DNA from: Nemertoderma westbladi | Lineage: Eukaryota > Xenacoelomorpha > Nemertodermatida > Nemertodermatidae | Length of the DNA: 52,931 nt | Assembly: GCA_032718475.1 (NCBI GenBank) | Contig: JAUCBJ010008788.1 | Span: forward strand, 1 to 52,931 | Direction of reading: 5' to 3' | Shown here: one piece after another, positions 9,817-21,897 of the stretch | Layout of the letters: each line of letters begins with the position of its first letter | Numbering within the stretch: position 1 is the stretch's first letter | Translations under genes and position numbers: made by a program | The notes under the pieces: generated by a model | Database searches by the model: none | Told to the model about the DNA's origin: nothing | Seen by the model: only the letters and a program-made list of their open reading frames with translations

Positions 9817-10549
9817 GACTCCAGAAACTCCAGAAAGTCCAAAAATTCTGACAGTTAACTTTGAAAGTCCTCAGCAAGTCTCTGATCGGATGAGCATAAG
9901 CTCAAAGGATGGTATGCTTGAGCATGTGGACGACTTCTGTTACCTGGGATCATGGATCCGGAAGTCAGGTGAGGACCTTCGAATACGTAAGGGAAAGGCA
10001 TGGGCAGCCTTGAATAGGCTTTCCAGGATTTGGAAGTCACCGAGAATTAATCGGAAACTTAAGGTCCGATTATTTAGAGCAGCGGTAGTTCCAGTACTCC
10101 TCTACGGGAGTCCATGCTGGGCTCTAACTGCTGAGGACACCAAATCTCTGGATGGCACATTCACAAGAATGCTACGCCGGGTTCATTGTGTCAAGTACAA
10201 TGCACACATCTCCAACCAGACACTATATAACATTGGAGGTGTCTCATTGGTTCCCCCAAGCTTGACACTAGAACAAAATCGCCTCCGCTTTGCAGGACAT
10301 TGCTTTCGCCGTGAGGACCAGCCAGTGCATAATCTTGTACTTTGGCAGCCTCATGGAGTGAATAAGCATGGTGGACAGCCCATGACTTTCTTGAGACGCA
10401 TCTTAAAGGACACCGGCCTTGAAGATGCGGATGATCTAGCAAATGTCATGGGTGATAGGGAGTTGTGGCGGTGCAATTTTGTTGACAAGCCGGCACAGCA
10501 TTCTTAAAAATGCAGCTGCAATGCAGCATGCCGATCCTAGTAGTAGTAG
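9817..10549 (+). mobile_element. LINE-A copy b, young 5'-truncated insertion
   Basis: Nearly identical to 30898-31619, with roughly ten differences seen by eye over about 680 bases. It ends in a (TAG)n tail, ctagtagtagtag. It is flanked by the 11-bp target-site duplication tataaattaca at 9806-9816 and 10550-10560. The first bases (gactccagaaactccagaaa) contain a short duplication typical of 5' junctions. A short-repeat 3' tail and a single APE-RT ORF suggest an RTE-like LINE; the clade is an inference. Confidence 0.93.
9836..10507 (+). pseudogene. LINE-A RT C-terminal region (copy b)
   Basis: An open frame starts inside the RT, after the catalytic box, and runs to the natural stop after DKPAQHS. 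It includes DDFCYLGSWIRKSGEDLRIR, RLFRAAVVPVLLYGSPCWAL and RLRFAGHCFRRED, the thumb and C-terminal region shared with the full copy at 29520-31583. Because the element is 5' truncated it lacks the RT active site and cannot be a functional gene. Confidence 0.9.
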
Positions 10550-10560
10550 TATAAATTACA

Positions 10561-11229
10561 AGAATTAAACTTCAATTGTATAGGAATTGAAAATTTACGA
10601 GTCGGGTAGGTATTGGAAATCCTAAAGTTACAATATTTATCAATCAGAAAGTTATGATAATCGTAACAGTTTATGCATAAGGGGTGGGTGGGCCTAAGTA
10701 CGAGGTTTCCATGGCATTAAATTTGTCAACTAAATGTGTGAAAATGATAATTAGCAGGTATTATCCGATGTTGAAATGATCTCATCTAATTGGTATTCCG
10801 TCCATTCATTGTTAGAAAATGCTCCACTGCACTGCAAACGAACTGATACATTTCCCTAATTGTTGATTTAGAATTTTACTTACATTATTTTTTTCCGGTT
10901 CTAGCACTGCTGCTTATTTAAACAGAACTGAGTGAGTATAAATGGTTATAGTCATTCCAAGTAGTAAACACATTTATTGTGCTCTGATTAAACTTGCAGC
11001 CTTTGCGTGTCGAATTAATAAAATATAAGTACCGGTAGACAGGAATATTTGAAGGTCACCAAAAACTTGTCTTATGAAATTGTCTCGATATTTCATATTC
11101 ATTTTGTGCTGCAGCCAACCCTCACATATTTTTTTCCAATTGTTATTTTCTACTTGGCAATACCCAAGCATGGATGCATCTTTTTCGCACAATCCAACCA
11201 ACTAATTCAGAAAAAAGTACCAAGAAGTA
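10561..11229. other. No gene recognised
   Basis: AT-rich spacer between LINE-A copy b and the satellite array; the small open frames on both strands (10974-11288) show no motif. Confidence 0.5.
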
Positions 11230-12699
11230 CTGACACACCCAATGCAATAAGTACCCTAGTGAACGTAATGACACACCCATTGCAATAAGTAGCCTAGTGA
11301 ACGAACTGACACACCCAATGCAATAAGTAGCTTAGTGAACGTACTGACACACCCAATGCAATAAGTAGCCTAGTGAACATACTGACACACCCAATGCAAT
11401 AAGTAGCCTAGTGAACATACTGACACACCCAATGCAATAAGTACCCCAGTGAACGTACTGACACACCCAATGCAATAAGTACCCTAGTGAACGTACTGAC
11501 ACACCCAATGCAAAAAGTAGCCTAGTAAACGTACTGACACACCCAATGCAATAAGTAGCCTAGTGAACGTACTGACACACCCAATGCAATAAGTAACCTA
11601 GTGAACGTACTGACACACCCAATGCAATAAGTAGCCTAGTGAACATACTGACACACCCGATGCAATAAGTACCCCAGTGAACGTACTGACACACCTAATG
11701 CAATAAGTACCCTAGTGACGTAATGACACACCCAATGCAATAAGTAGCCTAGTAGTCGTACTGACACACCCAATGCAATAAGTAGCCTAGTAAACGTACT
11801 GACACACCCAATGCAATAAGTAGCCTAGTGAACGTACTGACACACCCAATGCAATAAGTAGCCTAGTGAACGTACTGACACACCCAATGCAATAAGTAGC
11901 CTAGTGAACGTACTGACACACCCAATGCAATAAGTAACCTAGTGAACGTACTGACACACCCAATGCAATAAGTAGCCTAGTGAACATACTGACACACCCG
12001 ATGCAATAAGTACCCCAGTGAACGTACTGACACACCCAATGCAATAAGTACCCTAGTGACGTAATGACACACCCAATGCAATAAGTAGCCTAGTGAACGT
12101 ACTGACACACCCAATGCAATAAGTAGCCTAGTGAACGTACTGACACACCCAATGCAATAAGTAACCTAGTGAACGTACTTACACACCCAATGCAATAAGT
12201 AGCCTAGTGAACATACTGACACACCCGATGCAATAAGTACCCCAGTGAACGTACTGACACACCCAATGCAATAAGTACCCTAGTGACGTAATGACACACC
12301 CAATGCAATAAGTAGCCTAGTAGTCGTACTGACACACCCAATGCAATAAGTAGCCTAGTAAACGTACTGACACACCCAATGCAATAAGTACCCTAGTGAC
12401 GTAATGACACACCCAATGCAATAAGTAGCCTAGTAGTCGTACTGACACACCCAATGCAATAAGTAGCCTAGTAAACGTACTGACACACCCAATGCAATAA
12501 GTAGCATAGTGAACGTACTGACACACCCAATGCAATAAGTACCCTAGTAGTCGTACTGACACACCCAATGCAATAAGTAGCCTAGTAAACGTACTGACAC
12601 ACCCAATGCAATAAGTAGCATAGTGAACGTACTGACACACCCAATGCAATAAGTAGCCTAGTGGACGTACTGACACACCCAATGCAAAATGTAACCTAA
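11230..12699. repeat. 38-bp satellite array, about 38 copies
   Basis: The monomer is ctgacacacccaatgcaata followed by agtagcctagtgaacgta (38 bp), repeated head to tail from 11230 to a degenerate last copy near 12699. Monomers differ at fixed sites: gtaGcc, gtaAcc or gtaCcc, and tgaacgta, tgaacata, taaacgta, tagtcgta or tgacgta. The variants recur in the same order, giving a 6-monomer higher-order repeat of 227 bp at 11913-12139 and 12140-12366, preceded by a 9-monomer version (341 bp) at 11572-11912. The open frame on the minus strand of the array is a by-product of the period (3 x 38 = 114 nt). Confidence 0.97.
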
Positions 12700-15559
12700 T
12701 TTCAAATTAATTTTCGATGGGAATGTCCTTGGGGTATATACGGCAAACTAATTACCCATAAAGTTAGAGTCAGTATCTTCATTAATTTATCATTAATTAA
12801 TTAATGATATACAATTAAGCAGCAGCTTTGTCTAGTTGTGACATGCAGGGGATCGAACCCCTGGTTCGATCCCTAGATGGGGCAGCACTGTTTGTGCACA
12901 ATGCTTTAAATGCTGCAGCCTATCCCAAACTTGCTGGCTTTCATCCTTCAGTGGTCCATAAATGGGAACCACAGCAACTTCGGAAGCCCAGAGGTTTACT
13001 GTAACCGGAAGTTTACTGTAGAAGCTAACCCATGGTGTGAACAGTGGCTTAACGAGTCTAAAAGATTCTCCCATTCATTAATTTATAATGTACACTTTTG
13101 TAAATATTGAGACTTAATAAGATTTATGATACAAGATTGAGACAAAGGACGAATTATTGCAGCATAAAAAATATGATACCGGTACTTTACAATAAATATT
13201 TTCCTAGTTCCATTTCTAATTTACCTAAGAGCAACTGAAAGCAGAAAAAAGACACTGAATATAACAGAGTTTTAATTTCGTTCTACTGACATAAAAGGTT
13301 GCAACAGCTCTATTTAATCACATCCCTTATTTTTGTCAACTTTTTAATTAGTCACACTGTCCGCATCTGGTTTCATTTTGAAAAACACTGCAGCTGCAAG
13401 TTCACATTGATTTATCTCTTAATTCTCAATTATATAATTAAATTAAATTCTATAGTTATTTAATAGCTCACCAGAATGATCGAATTCTCTCCAAGTAAAC
13501 TCTTGGTAATAAAAAATGTTGAGATTTCAAGTAGACATAATTATACACAAAATATTAAAATGAAGTCCTATAATGTTTTAAAATGAATTCAAAGTAACTG
13601 ACTGGCCTTAAATCGTAACTCCAAACTCCGTCTTTATCTCCAGGATAGGCGGAAATCGAACTCTAACAATTAGTTCTTCATCCAGGATAGTTCTTCATGC
13701 TACATCCAAGAAAATATTACCCAATGAGGAAACGGGAATAACAAATCCGGCATTATTGTGGTTCTACATAGTTTATATTTTCTATTTAGCTGTTTCTAAA
13801 TTATCAAGTATTCCCCAGCAGGACTCAATTTACTTAAAATTATTCACAGTCTGATAATACTACTGACTGCTGGATTAAAATAAATAAAGTTAACCTTGAC
13901 TGTCTGATTTATGATATTAAAACATATCAGAAAATATTTTTGAGGAAACTACATTATTATGACATATTGGTCTAAACATACCTGTCCAGTATGCTCAAAC
14001 ATCTTTCCCTGATTATATTAGACTGGAACATGTGTAATGTATATAATTATTGATGCATTTTGTGGACTTCTCTGTTGGCTTACTAAATCTTTGGACTCCA
14101 CATGCTTCATCAAATTTCAATTATTACCGTACCTCATTACTGATTTATATATATGTTTCAGTTTTTTCTTTTATGTCGTTGTGGGTTTGTTTTAAGTTAC
14201 ATATAAATCGCGCGCCTGGCAAGCCACGAAGTCTGATAGTCTTAGCATAACAGTTTAATACGGTGCTGTTTAAATAAGTTAAATACATCAATACATCAAC
14301 AACAATGGCTTTCAAATTTGTTGAAAGTTGGGTACTAGATAAAAGTTTTGAGAATTATACCTAACTTTACCGATAGGGGATGAAAAATATGATCATCATG
14401 GAGTTGATTAAACATTTAACAAATCTTCATAACATTGTGCACAGTGCTCATTTGGCTGCACTGAACTATTATTGCATGCAAAGGTTCACGTTTATGCTTG
14501 CAAGATGTCACCACACCACCATGGTTTATGCATTATTGCACAGCATTATCTTACATCTGAAACAGTAGAATTACCAGCAAATGATATGTAAAGTTCTTAT
14601 CCCATATCTTATGGGGACTCAATTGTGGCAGGAATGTCACAAAGATGCATTGCCAGTGAGCACTGTCTGTGATGGGAATGCTCCATGTCTTCACAAACCA
14701 CTCCCATAATCAACACAATAATACAGCATGATAGACATTGAACTTGCATACTCTAACATTATCCGGAAAAGAAATATAAATTAGAATATAAATAAACTTA
14801 TAATAAAACGTAAAATGTGTAATAATTGAAATAGTGCATAACTCATAAATCCGAAGAGCGATTCATAGTACAGTTTAGTTTAATAGTACAGAAAGCGGTC
14901 ATAAGAGTTGCGATACTTTGCATTAATCAACTTTTTATTTTCATTTATTTTTCAGTTTTTCAATACCAGTAATTCACTTTTAGGTCGAAATTTTATTGAA
15001 ATTTTATATTTTAAAAATTTGTATTTTTATAATTTATCCTCATTAAGTATTTTATAGCGCTCATTTATATCTTATAACCTTTGCAGATACTCATTCGTTT
15101 ATTGTTTTGGATAGATTCAGCCCTTCTGTAAACCCTTTTAGAGAAATCCTGGTATTATTCACTACAATGCAGCATGTCGATTATTTTATATATACATTTA
15201 TTTCTATATAATCCCTTATTGATTCATATATTATCCATCTATAACTTTGATTAAGGGATGTAATTTCCCGAAATATAAGTAATTAAGTAGTTGTATGCGA
15301 CTAATTTTTATACTTCAGTTGGTTGGTAATTATCTACACATCGTATTAATATTATATTACAACGATCATCGTCTACGGAGATCCCATTGCTTCACATATA
15401 TGTAAAATAAAAATAAGAATTTAAATAGAACATTAGTGGAAAAAATATAAAACCATAATAATTGATTAAATTACATAATGCATGAATAAGGGTTGCGTGA
15501 ACCCGAAAATTTCCAAAAGAGTAGAACCCTAGCAAAGTTGCTGATATCCAACAAATTGA
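12700..15559. other. No gene recognised
   Basis: AT-rich DNA without convincing coding potential. A palindromic patch at about 12848-12871 (gggatcgaacccctggttcg) contains a B-box-like ggttcgatccc, but no tRNA can be folded around it. Small open frames (12832-13110, 14050-14250, 14380-14568) carry no motif. Confidence 0.5.
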
Positions 15560-15756
15560 GGACATACAGAGGTCATATACTCGACATGTTTAGGGCATGT
15601 ATGACCTGGACTATTGGGAGCGGCTCACAAGTTTAGGTATATATTAGGGAACGCTACATTGTTATATATGTATGGAAGATTCTCGAAAAAATTGTTCCCA
15701 ACCTAACGAACCCCAACACCGCTATTAAATATTACATAAGTGACCGACGTGGTTGT

Positions 15757-16017
15757 TTGTGTGTTATACCCCCTTTACATGGAATTGGTCGTGTGAGATC
15801 TCTATATGACGACAGTTTCTGCGTAATGGGTCCTAAATTATTCAATTCTATACCCCGTCGAGTACGTAATCTAACGGGATGTTCCATTGCAGCATTTAAG
15901 CGTCAACTGAATGGCTTTTTGAGTGCCATTCCAGAACAGCCAGGGTGTATTGGTTACACTGCAATGAGAAAAAATACCTCAACTCAATTATTGATGCAGC
16001 ACATTAATGACTTTTAA
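15757..16017 (+). pseudogene. LINE-D pol C-terminus
   Basis: Eighty-odd residues of the LINE tail with the GPKLFNSIPRRVRNL block and a natural stop. The frame upstream of 15757 remains similar to LINE protein but contains stops, so only the tail is open. Without RT and endonuclease it cannot act alone. Confidence 0.75.
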
Positions 16018-16104
16018 TAAAATACAAAATACTATAAATAAAATAATCAATATAAAATGTTTATTCTTATCCTATTCTTATCTTAAATCTTAAAACTCTA
16101 CTGA

Positions 16105-16180
16105 TAATTAAATCACCGGATTGCTTACGTTGTACCATATCATAATTAAATCACCGGATTGCTTACGTTGTACCATATCA
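16105..16180. repeat. 38-bp exact tandem duplication
   Basis: ataattaaatcaccggattg cttacgttgtaccatatc occurs twice in direct succession within the LINE-D 3' UTR. The length equals the satellite monomer by chance; the sequences are unrelated. Downstream (16200-16460) three diverged copies of a roughly 100-bp segment share ttagactgtttaa. Confidence 0.9.
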
Positions 16181-16645
16181 TAAATGAATCGTGCTTTTTA
16201 TTATTACCATCATCTAGTTAATTATTTCCATTATTGACATTAGATTTTTATTCTTTTTAGACTGTTTAATAACACGACTGCTCATTGACTGCTTGTTGTG
16301 CTTTTTATTATTCATCATGTATAGTAATTATTTTTAGACTGTTTAAATCACATGACTGCTCGTTGCTCTCTAGTTATCATCATGTAAACTAATTAATTTC
16401 ATTATTGTATTAAAACTGATTCTTAGACTGTTTAAGTCCCGTAACTAATCATATCATCCATCATTCATTGTGCTTTTTTTGTAAACTTGTTTCTAATTCA
16501 TCGTTTCGTTTATTTTTTGTTTATGTTTTTAATTAATCTATGTTTGTATGTTCTTTAACATTTTATATATAGGTGTGCTCTATGAGTTCTCCTTGGTTTT
16601 TTATCAATTGCTATAAACCGTAAAATAAATACAAGAATACAAGAA

Positions 16646-19515
16646 AGTAGCTATATTTTTAAGTGACTGAGTGGTGTATATTTATTTATTGAAAAATATA
16701 ATATAGATAAATTTAATAAAAATAATATATACCCATGTAATTCATATTACAGTCTCATCAAGCCCTTTAATATTTAGTAGAATTTTTGAAGATCTCATTA
16801 ATGTTTATGACTCAAAGGATAACATTGTAGTTTGTAATTAGAATAATAAGTGTTAAGGCCAGCACACACACACACCCACAACATTTTAATTAATCACAAT
16901 TCACCCATAATACTATATATTGCCTAACCTGTTATTATTTTACAATCATTCAAACCATAAATATCCAACCCATGAGTTTTAACAGTCTACCCTATGAATA
17001 TTACAGCATGTGGTCCATGTGCGCAACCACCTGTTACAGAATAAATTACATCCACTATTTTCCTAAACTTGTTTCTGAATAAACAAGATTTTAGGTGTAA
17101 TTGACAGCCCCGATGTTAGTAAAATCTGCATAAAAGTTTTTCCTTGCATGGTTTGCATTGGAAGATATAGTAACATAATTCCTATTGAACTGATTCAATA
17201 TACTTTAACCATCCTGATAATTCAATTCAGATGAGATTCACCAATTTCGTATTAAATCACCCAGTCCTCAAGTTCGTATTGTTACACTATTGATAGTTTA
17301 TGAATTCTTTAAAATATAAAGAATTATTTGAAACCTGCAATGCAATTTCTGGGAAATTATTAATGGTAAGCTTTAAATTCTTACTCTGTATACTTGTATG
17401 CTTGGCTGCTTACTTCGCATGCATGGTATTATGGGTATTACCCTTTATAAATTGATATCTGCGAAATAAAAACCTTTTGAAATTCGTTAAGAGTTTTTAT
17501 TTGTCTGCAGATAACAATGTAACATTGTATGATTACAGTAACAAGTTCGTGGGGCCTTCGCGCAGGACGAGGGTCAGTTATTAGATACAGATTAAAATTG
17601 AGCAATTCTATCCCAAAATCGGTACTTAAGAAATTTAAATAAATAATTAAGAAAATATAACCAAACTTTTACTTAAAAAAAACTTTCACATTGGCAGCTT
17701 GGCATCGATGTCATAGAAGTCCACAGTCAAACTACTCAAAAAATTCAATGCATTCTTCAGTCCTCGGGTCTCGCTCATTGGTTAGTCCAGTTTGTCCGTA
17801 TCGCTAGCGCAGTAGAGATACCAAATATCGAGGTCGCCAACAACACTGCGACAGACAGAGGCGGTGGCCTTGATGGCGAGTTTTTTGAGTACCAGTACAA
17901 ATCCAAAACGGTGCAGAGTATTGCAGTGGGCTGTTGGGGTACCTAGTGCAGTAGTGGATACCGGAACATGGAATAAAGGTCAGCTGATACAACCTGACAA
18001 TATGCAGTCAGTCTTAAGTCCGCATAATTTCAAAACTTCCATGGCTGCATGGTTGCCTTTACCGAGCCGATTGGTGGGTGGCGCCAACGACCTGAAGACG
18101 GTACCGGTAACTGTGTACCAACAGTACCGGTACCGTATTGTAAAACATATGTTTAATAAGACTAAGGTACCGTACCAGTACCGGTACATGATATGGCTGA
18201 ATCAAGGCCATCTAAATAATATAATAATAGTAATAATAGCCTGCAAAATTGTCGTAGGCTGACTGCTGAATTATCAAATATTATATTTTCCACGAATGCA
18301 GGGTCCATATTTAAAAGAAGATAAGTAGATTTTCGTAAATAATTTAATTGAAACAGTATTTAATAATTAATTATTTAATTATCGCTCGAGTTCCTGCAGC
18401 TTTTGTTTGTTTGTGGCTGCCTCTGGCTATGATTGTGGCAGGAATGTTTGATCACTAATAAGTCAGTCAATCATGGATGAAATGGAACCAAACTTGGTAC
18501 ACATGTAGTCTATAAAAAAGTTAGAAATTCTACACACAGACAGACTTCTACAGTTCCTCAGTCTACCGCTAGGGGGGCGAATTGACAGAAACATAAAAAT
18601 AGCAGTCATTATAGAACCAACCATCAGATTCATCTGCAATTTGGTAGTAGTAACCTACGAGAATTTCGTAATGGGGTAGACGACTCGGAAAATTTTTTTT
18701 CGAGTTTTCGTTTGTTTCATGTGAAAGAGCATGTGAAATAACCCCAGAGAGCAATTTTATTTCGAAAAAAATCATATTGGCCGAGTTATAGCGATTTTAA
18801 AACGCAAAATTAACAACATCGAAAAATCAGGCCGTTTCAGAAAACTGCACGAATGATGTCAGCCATAACACAGCAACAGTTGTCAAGCGCAGTTGATTGG
18901 CTAATATAAAGTATAATATTGCAGTATAATATTACAGATGATGCGGGAGACCGGCGTGAGCGCAGCTGTAGCCGAGACTGGGATTGCGTTAAATATAATC
19001 TAATCTCCATTATATTTTTATTTTATCTCGTTATATATCTTCTTCCGGTAAACTAAAATTTTATGGTTATTTTTTATGTACTATGTTTAAAATATAATTC
19101 CGCATGATTTAAAAAAAAAAAAAAAAAATATTGCAGTATCTAAAATAAAACAAATAATAAAATGTAGCTAAGTATTTATTTGGATGTTTATTTATGTTGT
19201 GTTAAGAATCGATTATTGGATAGCTGTATGGAGGCAATTATTGTAGAAAAATATTTATTTCGCTCATACCTGTACCATAGAGCTGTAGCTAAAAACAAAT
19301 ATAGCTAGCTAAATACTGCCAGGCGTTTCATTAATCGATTTTTTAAATCGTTTTACAGTGAACAATGCGGGATAGGTAGATTAGCACTAGATGGAAATTA
19401 TTTAGTTTTTTTTGTCTAGTTATATAGCGAGCTGGAAATTTTAAGGAGCATTTTCTTTCAATATTAGCTACAGTGGTACTAGTAAAAGCTATTATACAGT
19501 TACCATCAAGGTGTA
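16646..19515. other. No gene recognised; small repeat patches
   Basis: AT-rich DNA. Noted: a (CA)n stretch at 16862-16876; a cluster of taccggtac motifs at 18100-18187; a CTCF-like word at 18566-18580; an A-run at 19111-19128. The stretch 17790-17940 (plus) reads AVEIPNIEVANNTATDRGGG without stops for about 70 codons, but I do not recognise a family and cannot support a gene. Confidence 0.45.
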
Positions 19516-19643
19516 ATGGAGGCAGGTTTCGAAAAAGCGGACAGTAGAAACCTACCAGCTTTAACCTATGCTGCAATATTGCACTATATTTGTAGCAAAC
19601 CAGAGAAAATAAGCCCGGAGTTCAGGAACGTGAAAACCTTGAG
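19516..19643 (+). CDS. ISL2EU SWIM/YqaJ protein, exon 1
   Basis: The ATG at 19516 follows an in-frame TAA two codons upstream, so the start is well defined. It encodes MEAGFEKADSRNLPALTYAA and ends SPEFRNVKTL plus two bases of a codon. A donor g/gttagt follows at 19643/19644. The matching acceptor tatag lies 2592 bp away (22235), where the phase fits and a SWIM domain continues. The N-terminal GFEKxDSxxLP pattern is, to my knowledge, shared by animal SWIM-YqaJ proteins of this class. Confidence 0.7.
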
Positions 19644-19747
19644 GTTAGTTAAATTATGGTAAATGGTAAGTTAACCTATATCCTCATGTCTTTTCATGCA
19701 CGCTCTCATTTGCGTACTTTCGGTTAACAAACAGCTCGGGCAGTTCA

Positions 19748-19990
19748 CTGTAAAGTGTTACTGGTACTAGTCTCGCCCGTGTCACCATTATTCTGCCTTT
19801 CATAATAGCTGTTTTTGGTTTGACATCCAAAAATATCAAAATACCAAAACATAATGTTTTGGGCTATTGATTTATGTTCTTGACATATTTTGGCTAGTTA
19901 CATGTGAAAAAAAATGTTTTAAAGAAAATGAAAACAAATGTTTGCGGTAGCTAGTGTTTTCAATGGTATGTACTGTTTTAATAATGTAGC
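19748..19990 (+). repeat. Left arm of inverted-repeat element in intron 1
   Basis: Shares with the reverse complement of 21898-22073 the ordered words cccgtgtcaccattatt / cccgtctcaccattatt, taatagctgtttttg, gatttatgttctt and gtagctagtgttttc. The arms flank the LINE-A insertion, so before that insertion this was a fold-back or MITE-like element of about 770 bp within the intron. Confidence 0.8.
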
Positions 19991-20147
19991 TAGACAATAA
20001 AATACCACAAAATCTTATTTTTTTTAAATAATTCAAATAATGTCATTTGCGTTTAAATAATCTCGCCGAGTTCAGTTGGAGGCAACTCTAGAAAGATCCT
20101 CCATTTACTGATTTGATTGAATTTGTTAGGAAAGAATATCCATAGTA

Positions 20148-21706
20148 CTACTACTACTAGGATCGGCATGCTGCATTGCAGCTGCATTTTTTTAAAAATG
20201 CTGTGCCGGCTTATCGACAAAATTGCACCGCCACAACTCCCTATCACCCATGACATTTGCTAGATCATCCGCATCTTCAAGGCCAGTGTCCTTCAAGAAA
20301 GTCATGGGCTGTCCACCATGCTTATTCACTCCATGAGGCTGCCAAAGTACAAGGTTATACACTGGCTGGTCCTCACGGCGAAAGCAATCTCCTGCAAATT
20401 GCATCTCCTATAGCTATTGCTATAGACACAGGGCGATGTAGGTGATTGATGCAGACTTGCATTAAACTCTCCCAGGAATGTTAAGAATGCATGCTGATTC
20501 ACTCCATCAGTAGCTGTTTGTAGATTCTGGTAGAAATTTTCCACCTCCTCTACAGGGGCAATACTAGTTGGAGAGTAGCACACAATCAGAACCACCTTAG
20601 GAAACTTATTAGCCAGTCTTCCAGAACATGAGAAGTGGCAACGGATAATACGGTTAGAGATTTGGTCTATTTTGTCCAATGCTGCATGTGCAGTTGGATT
20701 CATCAATAGACCAATTCCACCATTGCCACTATCATCTGCTGAAGCGAGGGCGAGTCGCCAACCGCCCCCATGTCCTTAATCAGAACCTCATCAGTCTGTC
20801 CAGTCTGCATTCGGTGCTCTTGAACACCCACTGCACTAAGAGAAAGCTTATCTGCCAAGGCAGTCAGCTCACCTTGTCGCATTGGGGACCCGAGTGTTAG
20901 GGTGTTTACTGAGGCTAGTCTAGTGACTTGCCTCAGATTCACCAATGGCTTTGTTGGTCGGGGTGGAACATGAGAGTAGCCTCCAACTCCAGAATCCCTC
21001 TCCCCCTCACAATCTGGCCTCCCTGGTGACCCAGGGTTTGGGCCAGATAGGTCATCAGGAAAGGGACTCAAAGAATTGTTGGCTGCTCTCTCTCCAGTAG
21101 GGTGTGAGACAGCCAGCAGGTTAGGAGATAACTGACGCCTGTGAGGCCGATTGTATCCAATCATTCCACTGGCCTCTAGTGTCTGGACCTCCGATTACTA
21201 ATGTAATCCATAGTGGGGGTTGGAGGGTGCTTTTTTGCCGAGTCAGCTCTCGGGGCAAATACCACACCCTGGTTTGCCATTCCACAGGGTGGGTGTCGCA
21301 GTGGAGTCAGATATGAGGCCCATCACCCATATCTACTCTGGCGCACATGACCCACCATTGGCTGTGCAGCTCATCTGCTGGGTCATGCCCTGTACCCCTT
21401 CTGCCAGGTGCTGGTCGCAGTGAAGTGCACTCAGAGTGGACATGAGAACACTTTCCTCCTGACCAGCCATTGGTAGATCACCATCTGCCTGGCCAGGCCA
21501 TATACCCCTGCAGCCAAGTATATGGGTCCTTAATCCAGGACCAAGGGCGTCCTTATCCCAGAACGAAGGGGGTCCTAGTTACAGGACCAGATTTGCCCTA
21601 GTAAGAGGGTCTATGCAGCATGTGCAGTGGCACCTCCTTTATGCTGCATGGAGGTGGCAGGTTTTCTTGATCGATGACCTAGAATACCTGACCTGACCGA
21701 CCGATG
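20148..21706 (-). mobile_element. LINE-A copy c, full 5' end but internally deleted
   Basis: Flanked by the 12-bp target-site duplication atatccatagta (20136-20147 and 21707-21718), so both ends are genuine. On the minus strand it has a roughly 540-bp 5' UTR, the start of the APE endonuclease (21164-20706: SVNTLTLGSPMRQGE, AVGVQEHRM), more endonuclease (FPKVVLIVCYSPTSIAPVEE, FNASLHQSPTSP), then a direct jump near 20425 to the C-terminal tail (FAGDCFRREDQPVYNLVLWQ) and the (TAG)n end at 20148-20161. The rest of the endonuclease and almost all of the RT are missing. The junction is flanked by the small palindrome tatagctattgctata. This copy reveals the family's 5' end. Confidence 0.93.
20447..21164 (-). 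pseudogene. LINE-A APE endonuclease N-terminal part (copy c)
   Basis: The minus-strand frame opens with a Pro/Ser-rich leader and then NTLTLGSPMRQGELTALADK and LSLSAVGVQEHRMQTG, the first APE motifs. A stop after MVELVY near 20703 and a frame change break it before KVVLIVCYSPTS and LGEFNASLHQSPT (the GDFN loop is GEFN here). The remainder of the domain is deleted. Confidence 0.8.
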
Positions 21707-21756
21707 ATATCCATAGTAAAGTAGGCATGTCTTATTTATTTATTAGTATCTTGGGT

Positions 21757-21791
21757 ATACTAGGATACCGACATACTTGGTATCCTAGTAT
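21757..21791. repeat. 13-bp stem hairpin
   Basis: atactaggatacc (21757-21769) pairs perfectly with ggtatcctagtat (21779-21791) around a 9-nt loop, between the LINE-A copy and the right arm of the inverted-repeat element. Confidence 0.85.
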
Positions 21792-21897
21792 GTTGGGTAC
21801 TAGGTGCTAAATCTACTAATTATAGTATAGGCATAGTAGAATGTATAGTAGAATGCTACAAAATATAACGTAGGCCTAATTTATACAAAAATTATTT

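Larger units (their letters stand above)
15560..16645 (+). mobile_element. LINE-D 3' end (non-LTR retrotransposon)
   Basis: The plus strand encodes LDYWERL near 15610, then YISDRRGC and LCVIPPLHGIGRVRSLYDDS, FCVMGPKLFNSIPRRVRNLT and FKRQLNGFLSAIPEQPG, to a TAA at 16015-16017. This is the conserved C-terminal tail after the RT of many Jockey/CR1-like LINEs (the GPKLFNSLP block). A roughly 630-bp AT-rich 3' UTR follows and ends in a short-repeat tail, aaataaatacaagaatacaa, at about 16625-16645. The RT active site is missing. The 3' UTR contains a 38-bp exact duplication at 16105-16180. Confidence 0.75.

Noticed and set aside
12317-12682. A 121-codon minus-strand ORF with repeats
   Set aside because: It lies wholly in the 38-bp satellite; the repeat keeps all frames free of stops by chance, and the protein has no sense beyond the array.
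11230-12699. CRISPR-like array
   Set aside because: Repeats are contiguous 38-bp monomers without unique spacers, in a eukaryotic genome: a satellite, not CRISPR.
12840-12871. Possible tRNA gene (ggttcgatccc)
   Set aside because: Only a palindromic T-arm-like patch; no acceptor, D-arm or anticodon arm could be placed on either strand.
17864-18262. A 132-codon plus-strand ORF
   Set aside because: Ends in low-complexity taccggtac repeats and has no recognisable domain; a neighbouring frame (17790-17940) looks slightly more protein-like but is too short to call.
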